Below, piece after piece: positions 26,191-35,413 of a stretch of DNA of 64,000 nt. The stretch is from JBGAPI01 sp044221335 (GTDB taxonomy: Bacteria; Pseudomonadota; Gammaproteobacteria; Xanthomonadales; Ahniellaceae). The DNA is taken from positions 1-64,000 of the forward strand of contig JBGAPI010000011.1 of NCBI GenBank assembly GCA_044221335.1. Reading direction: 5' to 3'. The notes beneath the pieces are model-generated. The model had not been told where the DNA came from. It searched no databases and was given only the letters and a program-made list of their open reading frames with translations. The position numbers and the translations under genes were made by a program. How positions within the stretch are numbered: position 1 is the stretch's first letter; each line of letters begins with the position of its first letter.

Positions 26191-27587
26191 AGACGACCCC
26201 GTTCGCGCCCGTCCTCGCCGCGTTCATGCTGTGGCTCCCGACGCTGGCATCCGGCGCCGCACCCGCCGCGGAGGGTCCGATCGACGCGCAGGAGTCCGCC
26301 CGCCTGGCCGCCGAGGTCAAGGCCGAGATCCTCCACGCGTGGGGCGGCTACGCGGCCCATGCGTGGGGCCACGACGAATTGCTGCCGCTGTCGGAAAAGC
26401 CGCGCGACTGGCACGCGAAGCCGCTCCTGATGACCCCGGTCGATGCGCTCGACACGCTGATCCTCGTCGGTGCGACGAAGGAGGCCGACGCCGCTCGCGA
26501 GCTGATCGCGACCCGGCTCGACCTCGACCAGGACATCGACGTCAAGAACTTCGAGATCACGATCCGGCTGCTCGGGGGCCTCCTCTCCGGCTACCAGCTC
26601 ACCCACGACGAGCGCCTGCTGGCGAAGGCGCGCGAGCTCGGCGACCGGCTGCTGCCGGCGTTCGGAACGCCGACCGGCCTGCCCTACGTCATGGTGAACC
26701 TCCGCTCCGGCAGGGCCAGCGACAGCGCGACCAATCCCGCCGAGACCGGCACGCTGCTCCTGGAGTTCGGCGCCCTGTCGAAGCTCACCGGTGAGCCCCG
26801 CTACTACGCCGCCGCGAAGCGCGCGCTGGTGGCGACCTACGAGCGCCGCTCGAAACTCGACCTCGTCGGATCCGTCATCGACGCGACCACCGGCGAATGG
26901 ACGGACCGCGAGTCGCACCTCAGCGGCGGCATCGACTCGTACTACGAGTACCTCTACAAGTGCGCGCGACTGTTCGGCGATCCCGATTGCAGGGCGATGT
27001 GGGAGGTCAGCATCAAGGCGGCGAACGCACACCTCGCCGACGAGGTCGACGGCGCGCTCTGGTACGGCTACGCCGACATGGACAGCGGCAAGCGCACGCA
27101 CAGCCGCTATGGCGCGCTCGACGCGTTCTTCCCGGCGCTCCTGTCGCTGTCGGGGGACACCCGGCGCGCGGCCCGCCTGCAGGACTCCTCGATGCGCATG
27201 TGGCGCCAGAACGGCATCGAGCCCGAGGTGCTCGACTACCGCGCGATGAAGGTCGAGCACCCGGGCTACGCGCTGCGCCCCGAGATCGTCGAGTCGACCT
27301 ACTACCTCTACCAGGCCACCCACGACGAGAAGTACCTGCGCATGGGCCGCGAGCTGTTCCGCGACTTCAAGCGCCACTGCCGTACATCGTCCGGCTACGC
27401 GGCACTGGAGAGCGTCGTGACGAAGAAGCAGAAGGACCGGATGGAGAGTTTCGTGCTCGCCGAGACCTTCAAGTACTTCTACCTCCTGTTCGCACCCGAC
27501 GCCCTCGACTTCGACGCAGTGACCTTCAACACCGAGGCGCATCCCCTGCGGGCGACGTGGGACGCGCCGAAGGCCGCTCGACCATAG
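26187..27587 (+). CDS. GH47 class I alpha-1,2-mannosidase, bacterial
   Basis: 466 residues with a signal peptide (FAPVLAAFMLWLPTLASGAA). GH47 signatures are strong: KNFEITIRLLGGLLSGYQ (with a catalytic glutamate), ETGTLLLEFGALSKLTGEP, GGIDSYYEYLYK, ALRPEIVESTYYLYQAT (catalytic glutamate), MESFVLAETFKYFYLLF, and FNTEAHPLR, whose threonine coordinates the calcium. GH47 is best known from the eukaryotic ER/Golgi, where it trims high-mannose N-glycans with inversion; bacterial members are few. It would remove alpha-1,2-linked mannose outside the cytoplasm and complement the GH92 enzyme. GGAGG precedes the ATG, which overlaps the isomerase stop. It is the last gene of the operon. Confidence 0.93.
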   Translation: MKTTPFAPVLAAFMLWLPTLASGAAPAAEGPIDAQESARLAAEVKAEILHAWGGYAAHAWGHDELLPLSEKPRDWHAKPLLMTPVDALDTLILVGATKEADAARELIATRLDLDQDIDVKNFEITIRLLGGLLSGYQLTHDERLLAKARELGDRLLPAFGTPTGLPYVMVNLRSGRASDSATNPAETGTLLLEFGALSKLTGEPRYYAAAKRALVATYERRSKLDLVGSVIDATTGEWTDRESHLSGGIDSYYEYLYKCARLFGDPDCRAMWEVSIKAANAHLADEVDGALWYGYADMDSGKRTHSRYGALDAFFPALLSLSGDTRRAARLQDSSMRMWRQNGIEPEVLDYRAMKVEHPGYALRPEIVESTYYLYQATHDEKYLRMGRELFRDFKRHCRTSSGYAALESVVTKKQKDRMESFVLAETFKYFYLLFAPDALDFDAVTFNTEAHPLRATWDAPKAARP

Positions 27588-27613
27588 AAGCCGCCCGGCG
27601 ATCGGCCGGTGTC

Positions 27614-27632
27614 GCCGGAGGACGACTCCGGC
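27614..27632 (+). terminator. Hairpin after the mannan operon
   Basis: GCCGGAG-GACGA-CTCCGGC, a 7-base stem with a 5-base loop, begins 27 bases past the GH47 stop. No T-run follows, so it may be a weak or Rho-assisted terminator or simply a GC-rich fold. Confidence 0.3.
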
Positions 27633-27697
27633 CTCGTGTGGGCCGGCCCGCTCCGGCGCCACCGTGGGCCATCAATCGCTCCGCAAGCCGCCCGGAT

Positions 27698-28141
27698 TCA
27701 GCGGCCGCCTTCCGCGAGCAGGGGATCGACGACCGCACTGGGCAGCTGCAGGTGCGCAATCGGCGGCTGGCCGACCGCGACGCGGGTGGCCCGCGCGAAC
27801 AGCGACAGGCCCGGCCGCGGATCGTGGAACGCCGCGCGCGGGATGAACAGGCTCGGATGGCCGATCCGGAACGGCCAGATCACCGACAGGTAGAGGCCCG
27901 CCGGCGTGACCGTGAGGTCGAGCGTATGGCGGTAGGACATCAGGCCGATGCTGCCGGACTGGAAGCGGTAGCGCGGGCCACTCGGCGCCTCGTCGCGCGC
28001 GTAGTGCTGGGCCAGCCGATGCCAGCCGCCGATCCGCGAGACCAGCAGTACCACACCGCACCAGATCGTGCCGAACACGAGCGGGAACAGCACGACGATC
28101 AGCGCCATCAGTGTCGCGGAGTCCACGGCATCCTCGTGCAT
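27698..28141 (-). CDS. Hypothetical membrane-anchored protein
   Basis: 147 residues; no family recognised. An N-terminal transmembrane helix (LMALIVVLFPLVFGTIWCGVVLLVS) is followed by a soluble domain of mixed strands (GSIGLMSYRHTLDLTVTPAGLYLSVIW, FIPRAAFHDPRP) that resembles small membrane-tethered beta domains found as stand-alone proteins in many gram-negatives. The N-terminus is probably in the membrane with the domain in the cytoplasm. It stands alone on the minus strand between the convergent GH47 operon and the VOC gene. Codon usage matches its neighbours, supporting a real gene. Confidence 0.65.
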   Translation of the reverse strand: MHEDAVDSATLMALIVVLFPLVFGTIWCGVVLLVSRIGGWHRLAQHYARDEAPSGPRYRFQSGSIGLMSYRHTLDLTVTPAGLYLSVIWPFRIGHPSLFIPRAAFHDPRPGLSLFARATRVAVGQPPIAHLQLPSAVVDPLLAEGGR

Positions 28142-28283
28142 GGCTGGCGGGGTTGGGAGGGATGATACGGCCGTGTCCGCTCCACGCGGCCATGCGCTGG
28201 ATGACGCGTTCGCCGAAACGCGCCGCCGATCACCGTTGTCGGCGCCCCCGAACTCCCGGCCTCCGATCTGGACGCGGAGATCC
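28142..28283. other. Intergenic, nothing seen
   Basis: 142 bases separating two genes on the minus strand. It must hold the promoter of the small membrane protein, but no convincing promoter element was found. Confidence 0.3.
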
Positions 28284-28724
28284 TCACCGCGACAATGGCT
28301 GCGCCAACCCGAGCAGGATTCCCTCGGGCCCGCGCAGGTAGCACAGCCGGTAGACCCCGGCGTAATCGACGACCTCGTCGACGACCGTCGCGCCGAGCTT
28401 GCCGAGACGCGCCAGCGTGTCGTCGAGGTCGTCCACGGCGAACATGACGCGGAGGTAGCCGAGCGAGTTGACCGGTGCGCTGCGATGGTCGGAGGCGATC
28501 GCGGGAGCGTCGAAGCGGGACAGTTCGATGCGGCCGTGGCCGTCGGGCGTACGCAGCATCGCGATCTCGACGCGCTGGCCGCGGACGCCGGTGACGCGGC
28601 CGGCCCAGTCGTCGGTGATCTTCATCCGGCCTTCCAGGCTGAGACCGAGTTCGACGAAGAAGGCGATGGTCGCGTCGAGGTCTTCGACCACGATGGCGAT
28701 GTTGTCGAGGCGTTGGACGGTCAT
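28284..28724 (-). CDS. VOC (glyoxalase/dioxygenase superfamily) protein
   Basis: 146 residues with two beta-alpha-beta-beta-beta modules of the vicinal-oxygen-chelate fold: VQRLDNIAIVVEDLDATIAFFVELGL opens the first, and NSLGYLRVMFAVDDLDDTLARLGKLGA with YRLCYLRGPEGILLGLAQ forms the second. One putative metal ligand is the glutamate in RVEIAML; the final EGILLGL segment also carries a glutamate, while the usual first histidine is replaced by asparagine (DNIAI). The family includes glyoxalase I, fosfomycin-resistance enzymes and extradiol dioxygenases; no specific reaction can be assigned. It is monocistronic. Confidence 0.85.
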   Translation of the reverse strand: MTVQRLDNIAIVVEDLDATIAFFVELGLSLEGRMKITDDWAGRVTGVRGQRVEIAMLRTPDGHGRIELSRFDAPAIASDHRSAPVNSLGYLRVMFAVDDLDDTLARLGKLGATVVDEVVDYAGVYRLCYLRGPEGILLGLAQPLSR

Positions 28725-29161
28725 GAGGCGCGTTCGGCGATCGATGAGGGAAGAGCAGGCGTGTCGATGGTGGCAGGTTCGCGCCGGCACTGTCCGCCGA
28801 CCCGCTTTGTGCCGCCGGCCGGTGCCGATGCTGTCGGGAATTCCTGCGCCGGAGACTGGGCGGGCCGGAGCGCCCCGCTCGACGAGCCTCATTCCCGCGG
28901 TGGATGACGACGACTGGCATTCGGCGCCCCCGACCTGCGTTGGCTCGGGCAGACCCACTGCCTGAGTCGCCATGGCCTGCCTCGCCCGCCTCCTCTGCAC
29001 TGCCGTTCCGCTTGCGGCGCCGTCCCTCGCCGCCGCCGCGCCCGTGCGCGTGTCGACCGCGCGCGCACTGATCGTCGAGCTGGACACCTTCCCCTTGCTG
29101 GCGGACGGGGACACCACGACCGGCAAACTCCTGCAGGACAGTTGCGCCGTCGGCAATGCGC
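28725..29161. other. Intergenic gap, no confident gene
   Basis: 437 bases between the VOC gene and the end of the GGDEF-EAL gene. A plus-strand frame starting at 28972 begins with a signal-like sequence (LCTAVPLAAPSLAAAA) but soon runs over the stop of the opposing gene into low-complexity arginine-rich sequence. I do not call it. No RNA gene or repeat was recognised. Confidence 0.4.
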
Positions 29162-31693
29162 CTAGCGCCGGAAGTGCCTCTCCTCCGGCCCGCGGGAGAA
29201 GACGCGGAGGCCGCCGTTCAGCGCGAACTGGTACTCGTCGATCACGTCCTCCAGCGGGCAGGGCCGATGGATGGCGTTGCCCTGGGCACCGTCCACGCCG
29301 ATCCCGCGGAGACAGGCCAGCGCCTCCTCCGACTGCACCCACTCGGCGATCACCCGCTTGCCGAGCGAGCGGCAGACCTCGGTCACCGCGCGGACTACCG
29401 CCTGGTCCTTGGGGTCGTCGACGATGTCGCGGATGAACAGGCCATCGATCTTGATGATGTCGACCGGGAAGTTCTTCAGGTAGGCGAAGGTCGACAGGCC
29501 ACTGCCGAAGTCGTCCAGCGCGATCCGGCAGCCGTGGCGGTGGACCATCTCGATGAAGGTCCTGGCGTCCTGCATCCGGTCGATCGGCGAGGTCTCGGTG
29601 AGCTCGAAGCACAGGCGCCGCGCGGTCTCGGGATTTTCGGCCAGCAGCGCCGCCGCGTACTCGCGGAATTCCGTCGACATCGCGGACTGGCCGGAGATGT
29701 TGATGTGGAAGCACTCGACGTCGCCGAGCACCGGCAGGAAGCGGCCGAGCAGGTCGAAGCACATCCCGAGCACGGTCTTGTCGATCATCGTCGCCATCGA
29801 GAAGTGCTCGGCCGCGGCGAGATAGACCCCCGGCGTGATGACCCGGCCGTCGCTGCCGATCACCCGCACCAGCAGCTCGTAGCAGGTGCCCATCGCATCC
29901 GCACCGGCCTGGGTCGGGACGATGCGCTGCGCGTAGAGGCGGATGCGGCCTTCCGCGATGGCGGCGCGCAGGTCGTTGGCGAGGTCCATCTCGACCCGGC
30001 GGTGGGTCACCTCGACGTCGGACTCGACGTACAGCCGCACGTGGTTGCGTCCGTTCGCCTTCGCGACGTGGCAGGCGGTGTCCGCGGCGCGCAGCGCCCA
30101 CGCCACGCCGGGCGTCTGGTCGTTGATCTCGACAAGGCCGACGCTCGAGGTCAGAGCGAACTGCTTCCCTTCCCACAGCAGCGAAGTGGCCGACAGCGAG
30201 CGGTTGAGCGACTGCGCGATCGCCAGGCCCGCGTCGATCGGGGTATCGCGCAGCAGCACCGCGAACTCGTCGCCTCCAAGGCGACCGACCCAGTCGTCGG
30301 AACGCAGCTGCCCGACCAGGGTCGAGGCCACCAGGCGCAGCAGGTGATCGCCGGCGAGGTGGCTGCAGGTGTCGTTGACCAGCTTGAACTCGTCGAGATC
30401 GAGAAAGCACAGCGTATGGCGCTGGCTGTCCTGCTGGGCGGAAGCGACCACCTGTTCCAGCAGGCGCTCGATCTCGCGGCGGCTGATCAGCCCGGTGAGC
30501 GCGTCGTGGGTCGCCTGGTGGGCGAGACGTTCGCGCAGGCGATGCGATTCCGAGACATCCTCCACGATCAGGAACACCGACGCGTCGGTCCGGCGCGCCT
30601 TGGACAGCGCAGACGCGGTCAGGCGCGCCCAGAACACGGTGCCGTCGTCGCGGACCAGCTCGCACTCGATCGCCTGGTCGAGCTTGAGCCAGGCGCCATT
30701 CGCGGCCGCCGCCTGGTCGTAGAGGAAGTGCCGGAAGCGCAGGCCGTACAGGCTCTCCGGGTCGATGCCGAGCAGCCGGCCGAGCGCGCGATTGACGGCG
30801 ACCACGCGGCCGCTGCTGCGCAGCTTCGCCATCCCGACCGTCGCCTCCTGGAAGGCGGCGCGGTAGCGGCTCTCGGTCTCGCGCACCCGGCGCAGCGACC
30901 AGCGGTAGACGAACAGCGACAGCCCCGCCATCACCGCGAACGCGATCGCGCTCGCGAGCACCAGGGTCCGCCGGAGCCACTGCGATCCGGCGAGCAGGGT
31001 CGACGAGAAGTGCCGCTCCAGCGGATCGAGTTCGCGGTTCAGCGATTCGATCCGCGACAGGAAGCGCTGTCCGGAGTCGCCGGCCGCGGGCTCCTGCCAG
31101 TAGCGTTCGAGCTCGTCGGCGATCTGCACCAGCTGGACGATCCGCTCGTCACCCGCCTTCCACGCGGCGAACGCCTCGCCGACGTAGGGCGCCGACGACA
31201 GGTGCCGGTGGAACCAGATCATCCGCGGGATATCGTCCTCGGCGTTGAGCCCCTCGAGAAAGCCCGAGGTCGCCTCCTCGAGGTCCGGTGGCGTCGCCTC
31301 CAGCGCGAGACGCGCGCGGCGGTCGCCCATCGGCACCCGCAGTGCCGCACGAGCCGCCCGCAGGTCCGCGGGCTCGCCGTCCCGCGCATAGTGCTCGAGC
31401 GCCGCGACGGCGCGCAGGTGACTGCGCGACCAGTGGCCCTCGCCGGTCACGTAGGCGGTCGCGCCGGCGAGAAGCTCGATCACGAGGAAGGCCAGTGCGG
31501 TCGCGAGCCCGGTGATCAGGACCACCGCGGCGCCCGCGATGAGTGGAGCCTGCCAGAGCACCCTGGGGCGCTTCAGAGCGGCGGGATGGCGGGACTGGGC
31601 AGTCGGTCGGTCGACGCGGCGGAGCCGCGGCGGAGCCGCCTTCCGCTCCGCGGACGTCGAGGACGACCTGACGGTGCCGATCGGTCGACTCAT
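29162..31693 (-). CDS. Membrane PAS-GGDEF-EAL cyclic-di-GMP enzyme
   Basis: 843 residues. A first transmembrane helix at ~49-76 (LIAGAAVVLITGLATALAFLVIELL) and a second near 245-270 enclose a helical periplasmic region of ~170 residues. A PAS domain follows (SRYRAAFQEATVGMAKL), then a GGDEF domain with the active-site motif intact (LGGDEFAVLL) and an EAL domain. The EAL domain keeps the catalytic glutamate (YELLVRV in place of EALLR), NISGQS, the ELTE pair, DDFGSG, the KID lysine and a late glutamate (AEWVQ), so it may still hydrolyse c-di-GMP. A dual-function enzyme is possible. The start at 31693 follows GGAGG; a GTG nine codons upstream is an alternative. Isolated on the minus strand between intergenic gaps. 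Confidence 0.92.
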   Translation of the reverse strand: MSRPIGTVRSSSTSAERKAAPPRLRRVDRPTAQSRHPAALKRPRVLWQAPLIAGAAVVLITGLATALAFLVIELLAGATAYVTGEGHWSRSHLRAVAALEHYARDGEPADLRAARAALRVPMGDRRARLALEATPPDLEEATSGFLEGLNAEDDIPRMIWFHRHLSSAPYVGEAFAAWKAGDERIVQLVQIADELERYWQEPAAGDSGQRFLSRIESLNRELDPLERHFSSTLLAGSQWLRRTLVLASAIAFAVMAGLSLFVYRWSLRRVRETESRYRAAFQEATVGMAKLRSSGRVVAVNRALGRLLGIDPESLYGLRFRHFLYDQAAAANGAWLKLDQAIECELVRDDGTVFWARLTASALSKARRTDASVFLIVEDVSESHRLRERLAHQATHDALTGLISRREIERLLEQVVASAQQDSQRHTLCFLDLDEFKLVNDTCSHLAGDHLLRLVASTLVGQLRSDDWVGRLGGDEFAVLLRDTPIDAGLAIAQSLNRSLSATSLLWEGKQFALTSSVGLVEINDQTPGVAWALRAADTACHVAKANGRNHVRLYVESDVEVTHRRVEMDLANDLRAAIAEGRIRLYAQRIVPTQAGADAMGTCYELLVRVIGSDGRVITPGVYLAAAEHFSMATMIDKTVLGMCFDLLGRFLPVLGDVECFHINISGQSAMSTEFREYAAALLAENPETARRLCFELTETSPIDRMQDARTFIEMVHRHGCRIALDDFGSGLSTFAYLKNFPVDIIKIDGLFIRDIVDDPKDQAVVRAVTEVCRSLGKRVIAEWVQSEEALACLRGIGVDGAQGNAIHRPCPLEDVIDEYQFALNGGLRVFSRGPEERHFRR

Positions 31694-31854
31694 GGGAGCT
31701 AGTCCTCCTGGGCCGTGCACGGGTGCCGCCTGCCCGGGATCGGAGCGGGAGGCGCCGGATCAGTACCTGGACGACTCGCCATGAACGAACTCCTCGCGGG
31801 CGCGGCTGCACGCACCGTGGTCGCCGGATCCGGGGCGAATGCCCGGATCCGCTC

Positions 31855-33813
31855 CTACTCGAAACCGTCGCGGAACAGGACGCCGACGTGCTCGACGGCA
31901 CCGATGTCGGGTGCGGCGCCGTCGAACGCATCGTTGAGGCCGGGCAGGACGACGCCCGCATCGATCAGCGGACTGCCGTCCTGTGGTCGGAAATCGCCGG
32001 CCGCGGGCGCGACCAGCAGCGGCGCCGCGGCGATACCGGCAAGCTCCTGGCTGCGACCCGAGCGCAGCGCGGCGAGCGTCGCGTAGGTCGTTCCCTCCCA
32101 TTTGACGAAGCGCGCGCCGTCCGTGGTGGACAGCGCGTCGGCATCGAGGTCGAGCGCGACCGGATTGATCTTCTCCAGCACGTAGCGGGTCCCGGCGAAC
32201 ACGTTGTTGCGCGCGCGGATGACGGTACTGGCACCGGGATCGAGCAGGGTCAGCGCATTGGTCGACGGTGCCGTGGTCAGGAAGGTGTTGTGGTAGAGCA
32301 GGATCGGTCCGACCGGCGTCGCGTAGCCGGAGTTGATCTTGAGCCCGCTCGCCGTGTAGCCGTCGACCTGACTGGTGCGCGTCGCGCCGACGTCGTACGC
32401 GGTGTTGCGGACGATCCACACCGGCCCGGGATTCGCCGGCGCGACGGCGAACGCCATGTGCACGCCGCGGATCGTGTTGCGCCACAGTCGCACGTTCGCG
32501 CAGTAGCCCTCCGGCTCGAAGGCGTCGTCGTTGATCTTCGAGACCTCGTTGTCGTAGAGGTCGACCTCGCTGGTGTAGCCGCCATCGGTCGGCGCCGCAC
32601 TGCCGCAGGGGCCGACGCCGTTGAACAGGCCGGTCATCGCGTTGCCGCGGATCACATGGCCGCGCCCGATCTCGTCGGTCAGCACCACCGCGTTGTTCTC
32701 GGCGGACGAGCCCTTGGTCTGGTCCCAGGGCCAGTTCTCGATCGCGGTGTCGTAGAAGCGGTTGTGCTCGACGAGGTGGCGCTGTCCGCCCTTGATCCAG
32801 ACGCCGGCGGCGCCGTTCTCGTGGATCAGCGAATCGCGGACGGCGCTGTCGCTGGCGTAGCGCAGGTAGACGCCCTTGCCGTACGCGTCGGCGCCGTAGT
32901 GGCGGATCTCCAGGTTCTCGATCCGGATGTACGAGCGCCCGTCGACGACGAAGCCGTTCTCGAGCCGTGCGACGTCGAGCACATGCTGCGAGGGCGGCGA
33001 GCCGTCGAAGAAGCGCACGAACAGCGTGGTGCCGTCGAAATAGAAGCCGCCCGGAGCGCCGGCCGCCTGGGCAGTCAGGGCCGCCTGCGAGCCGTAGGGG
33101 AACAGCCGGCCGAGCTCGCTGACGACCTGCCCGGTGGCGAAGCCCAGCACCCGCGTGTAGACGCCGTTGCCCACCGCCACGAACGCCGCGCCCTGCGCGA
33201 TCGCGGCATCGGAGCCGTCGAGGATCGCGCCGGCTGCCTCGCCGCGGAACACGATCGGCTGGGCCGCGCTGCCCGAGCGCGGAACGGCGACCGACTCGCG
33301 GTAGATCCCAGGGGCGATCGACACGAGATCGCCGGGCTGCGCCAGATCGGCGGCGTGCTGGATCGTGCGCAGCGGCGCCGCGGCGGACAGCCCGCTGCTC
33401 GCGTCGCTGCCGGTGGTCGCGACGTAGAGCGTGCGGGTCGTCGCAGCCAGCGTTCCGCTGCGGGTGGCGACGCTCGTCGTCGCCGTGGCCGTGCCGACGA
33501 CGCCGTCGGGGTCGGCGAGGGTCACGCGCACGTCGTAGTTCGATCCCGGGGAGAGGTCGAACAGGCTGCCGACGAGGTGGGTCGCGTCGGTCCGGACCAG
33601 CGGATGGCCGGGCCGAGAGGTCGGCGCGCCGGTCGCCCGATACTCGAGCGTGGCCGTCGCATTGCTGTTGGCATCGCCCGAGATCACCAGCACCACGCCG
33701 CCGGCCTCGAGCGTGCCGTAGCCGGACGCCGACCCGAGCGTGACGGCGTTCTGCGCCCAGGCGATTCCCGGCGCCGAGGCGGCAAGCAACAGCAGGGTCG
33801 GGACGACGCGCAT
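31855..33813 (-). CDS. Secreted right-handed beta-helix protein
   Basis: 652 residues. A signal peptide (VVPTLLLLAASAPGIAWAQ) leads to a fibronectin-III-like N-terminal domain (GSASGYGTLEAGGVVLVISGD, LSPGSNYDVRVTLADPDG). The main body is a parallel beta-helix of the pectate-lyase/DUF1565 kind: YVATTGSDASSGLSAAAPLRTIQHAADLAQPGD, IAPGIYRESVAVPRSGSAAQP, YIRIENLEIRHYG, HLVEHNRFYDTAIENWPWDQ, VDLYDNEVSKINDDAFEPEG. Such proteins are polysaccharide lyases or glycan-binding coats; I could not assign catalytic residues. It ends GVLFRDGFE, the shared tail. It is downstream of and parallel to the coupled pair 33935-37719. Confidence 0.85.
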   Translation of the reverse strand: MRVVPTLLLLAASAPGIAWAQNAVTLGSASGYGTLEAGGVVLVISGDANSNATATLEYRATGAPTSRPGHPLVRTDATHLVGSLFDLSPGSNYDVRVTLADPDGVVGTATATTSVATRSGTLAATTRTLYVATTGSDASSGLSAAAPLRTIQHAADLAQPGDLVSIAPGIYRESVAVPRSGSAAQPIVFRGEAAGAILDGSDAAIAQGAAFVAVGNGVYTRVLGFATGQVVSELGRLFPYGSQAALTAQAAGAPGGFYFDGTTLFVRFFDGSPPSQHVLDVARLENGFVVDGRSYIRIENLEIRHYGADAYGKGVYLRYASDSAVRDSLIHENGAAGVWIKGGQRHLVEHNRFYDTAIENWPWDQTKGSSAENNAVVLTDEIGRGHVIRGNAMTGLFNGVGPCGSAAPTDGGYTSEVDLYDNEVSKINDDAFEPEGYCANVRLWRNTIRGVHMAFAVAPANPGPVWIVRNTAYDVGATRTSQVDGYTASGLKINSGYATPVGPILLYHNTFLTTAPSTNALTLLDPGASTVIRARNNVFAGTRYVLEKINPVALDLDADALSTTDGARFVKWEGTTYATLAALRSGRSQELAGIAAAPLLVAPAAGDFRPQDGSPLIDAGVVLPGLNDAFDGAAPDIGAVEHVGVLFRDGFE

Positions 33814-33934
33814 GCGCTCAGTATGGTCGCGCCGGCCGGCCCGAACCGTGAAGTCGTCCGGCTTTGGGCACGACGTCACCGGGCCGTCCGCGCGGGCGCG
33901 GAGCGGCGGTGGTACCCGTCCGCGGGCCGATCCG

Positions 33935-35413
33935 TCAGTCGAACGAGTCGCGGAAGACGAGGCCGAGATCGAAGTCGACCAGCAGGTCGAGGTTGAGCAC
34001 GGCGTTCGGGTAGCCCGACGAGATGTTCAGGGTCGAAAAGCGCAGGGTGTTGTCGCCCGGGACCAACTCGGACAGTGGAAGATCGATCACGTGGTTGTAG
34101 CCGCCGGTCTGCCCCGGCGTGTCGGCCATCGCGACCTCGCCCGGGGTGAAGGCGCGCAGATGCGGCGGGTGGTCGTTGACCTGGTAGCGCAGGCGGCCGC
34201 TGCCGAGGCGGATGCCGTCGATGTCGTAGCCCTGGTAGTAGCCGTTGAACACCAGGCGGGCCCGGGTCGCGTTGGCGAGGTCGACGCCGCGGAAGGTGAG
34301 CGCCGTTCCGACCGGGTCGCTGCCATCGGGAATGACGTAGCCGAGCGACAGGCCGTTGTGCACGACGGTGGTGAACTGGCCCGGCGGGTATTCGTCGACC
34401 GTGGTCCGGCTCGACGGCACCGCGGCGACCGGAATCTCGTATTCGCGCGGAGCCTGGACGATGGGCCCGTCGAAACCGATGTTGTCCCAGGAGACGTTCC
34501 AGGACGGCATCGGGCGCGGCAGCCCGCCGAAGGTGATCGCGTACTTCCAGGTCGCGTGGTTGTGCGCGAGCAGCGCGACGTGGCCGCGGGTGAAGTCGAG
34601 CGGCCGGTCGAAGGTGGCGGTCCGCCGGCTCTCGAGCGGCGCGAACTGGATGCCGTCGGCGGAGGGCGGCGAGCTCAGCACCTCGACCGAGCGGTCGGAC
34701 AGGCGGATCTCGACGTGGCAGAGTCGCCCGCGCTGCTGCGGGATCGGGCTCGTCATCGCGCCCGCGACCGTCGTCATCGCGTAGTCGCGGACGTCGTACA
34801 CGTCGACGCCGTCGCTGACGAAGACGAGCAGGAGGCCGTTGCGCGGATTCGGGCCACGGCCGTTGAGATCGAAATTCGGCGCCGGGGCCGGATCCTCGCT
34901 GATCACCACGCTGGTGTAGCCCAGCAGGAACTGGTTCGCGAGATCGACGTCGAACGCGATGCGACCCGTCCGGCCGGCGAAGTCGAAGGGCTGCCGGAGC
35001 CGGTAGGCGTTGACGCCATAGTTCTGCGAGCCGACCGCGGTCAGCAGGTAGCGCGTGCCGATCGTCGGCGTCGGGTCGCAGATCAGGCTGTCGCGGGTCG
35101 GCAGCAGCAGGCCGCTGATGTCCGCGCGGCAGCTCGCAGCCTCGCCGGGCATCCTGCCGAGCTCCGCCTCCCAGGCCCAGAAGGTCACGCCGTCACCGGT
35201 CGACAGCGACGGCGCGTAGCGCGTAGCGCTGAACCGGCGGCGGCTCAGCTCGCCACCGCGACCGCGGTCCTCCGCCGCGGCCGGTCCGCCCTCGAAGGTC
35301 TCGCAGAACGCCGGCGTGGCGAGACCGCAGTCCTGCCCGCGCACCGCACCCGGCAACGCCGCCGCGATCGCGAGCAGCGCGATGGCGGCCGTGCGGACGG
35401 CGAGTCGGCTCAC
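33935..35413 (-). CDS. Secreted protein with WDNxGFDGP motif and C-terminal DSFD tail
   Basis: 492 residues from a GTG at 35413, chosen because it forms a GTGA overlap with the stop of the upstream gene and gives a clean signal peptide (TAAIALLAIAAALPGAVRGQ). The mature N-terminus has CETFEGG, followed by two concanavalin-like or jelly-roll regions (YRLRQPFDFAGRTGRIAFDVDL, RGHVALLAHNHATWKY). The motif WDNIGFDGP is shared with the upstream protein. The C-terminal part (LSELVPGDNTLRFSTLN) ends LVFRDSFD. Two cysteine-bearing segments (DCGLATPAFC, SCRADIS) suggest disulfides. No enzymatic function is recognisable; carbohydrate or surface binding is a guess. Confidence 0.75.
   Translation of the reverse strand: MSRLAVRTAAIALLAIAAALPGAVRGQDCGLATPAFCETFEGGPAAAEDRGRGGELSRRRFSATRYAPSLSTGDGVTFWAWEAELGRMPGEAASCRADISGLLLPTRDSLICDPTPTIGTRYLLTAVGSQNYGVNAYRLRQPFDFAGRTGRIAFDVDLANQFLLGYTSVVISEDPAPAPNFDLNGRGPNPRNGLLLVFVSDGVDVYDVRDYAMTTVAGAMTSPIPQQRGRLCHVEIRLSDRSVEVLSSPPSADGIQFAPLESRRTATFDRPLDFTRGHVALLAHNHATWKYAITFGGLPRPMPSWNVSWDNIGFDGPIVQAPREYEIPVAAVPSSRTTVDEYPPGQFTTVVHNGLSLGYVIPDGSDPVGTALTFRGVDLANATRARLVFNGYYQGYDIDGIRLGSGRLRYQVNDHPPHLRAFTPGEVAMADTPGQTGGYNHVIDLPLSELVPGDNTLRFSTLNISSGYPNAVLNLDLLVDFDLGLVFRDSFD

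Noticed and set aside
28972..29161. Plus-strand frame starting with a signal-like MACLARLLCTAVPLAAP
   Set aside because: After ~60 codons it turns into low-complexity sequence antisense to the GGDEF-EAL gene; no family, no clear end and no ribosome-binding site.
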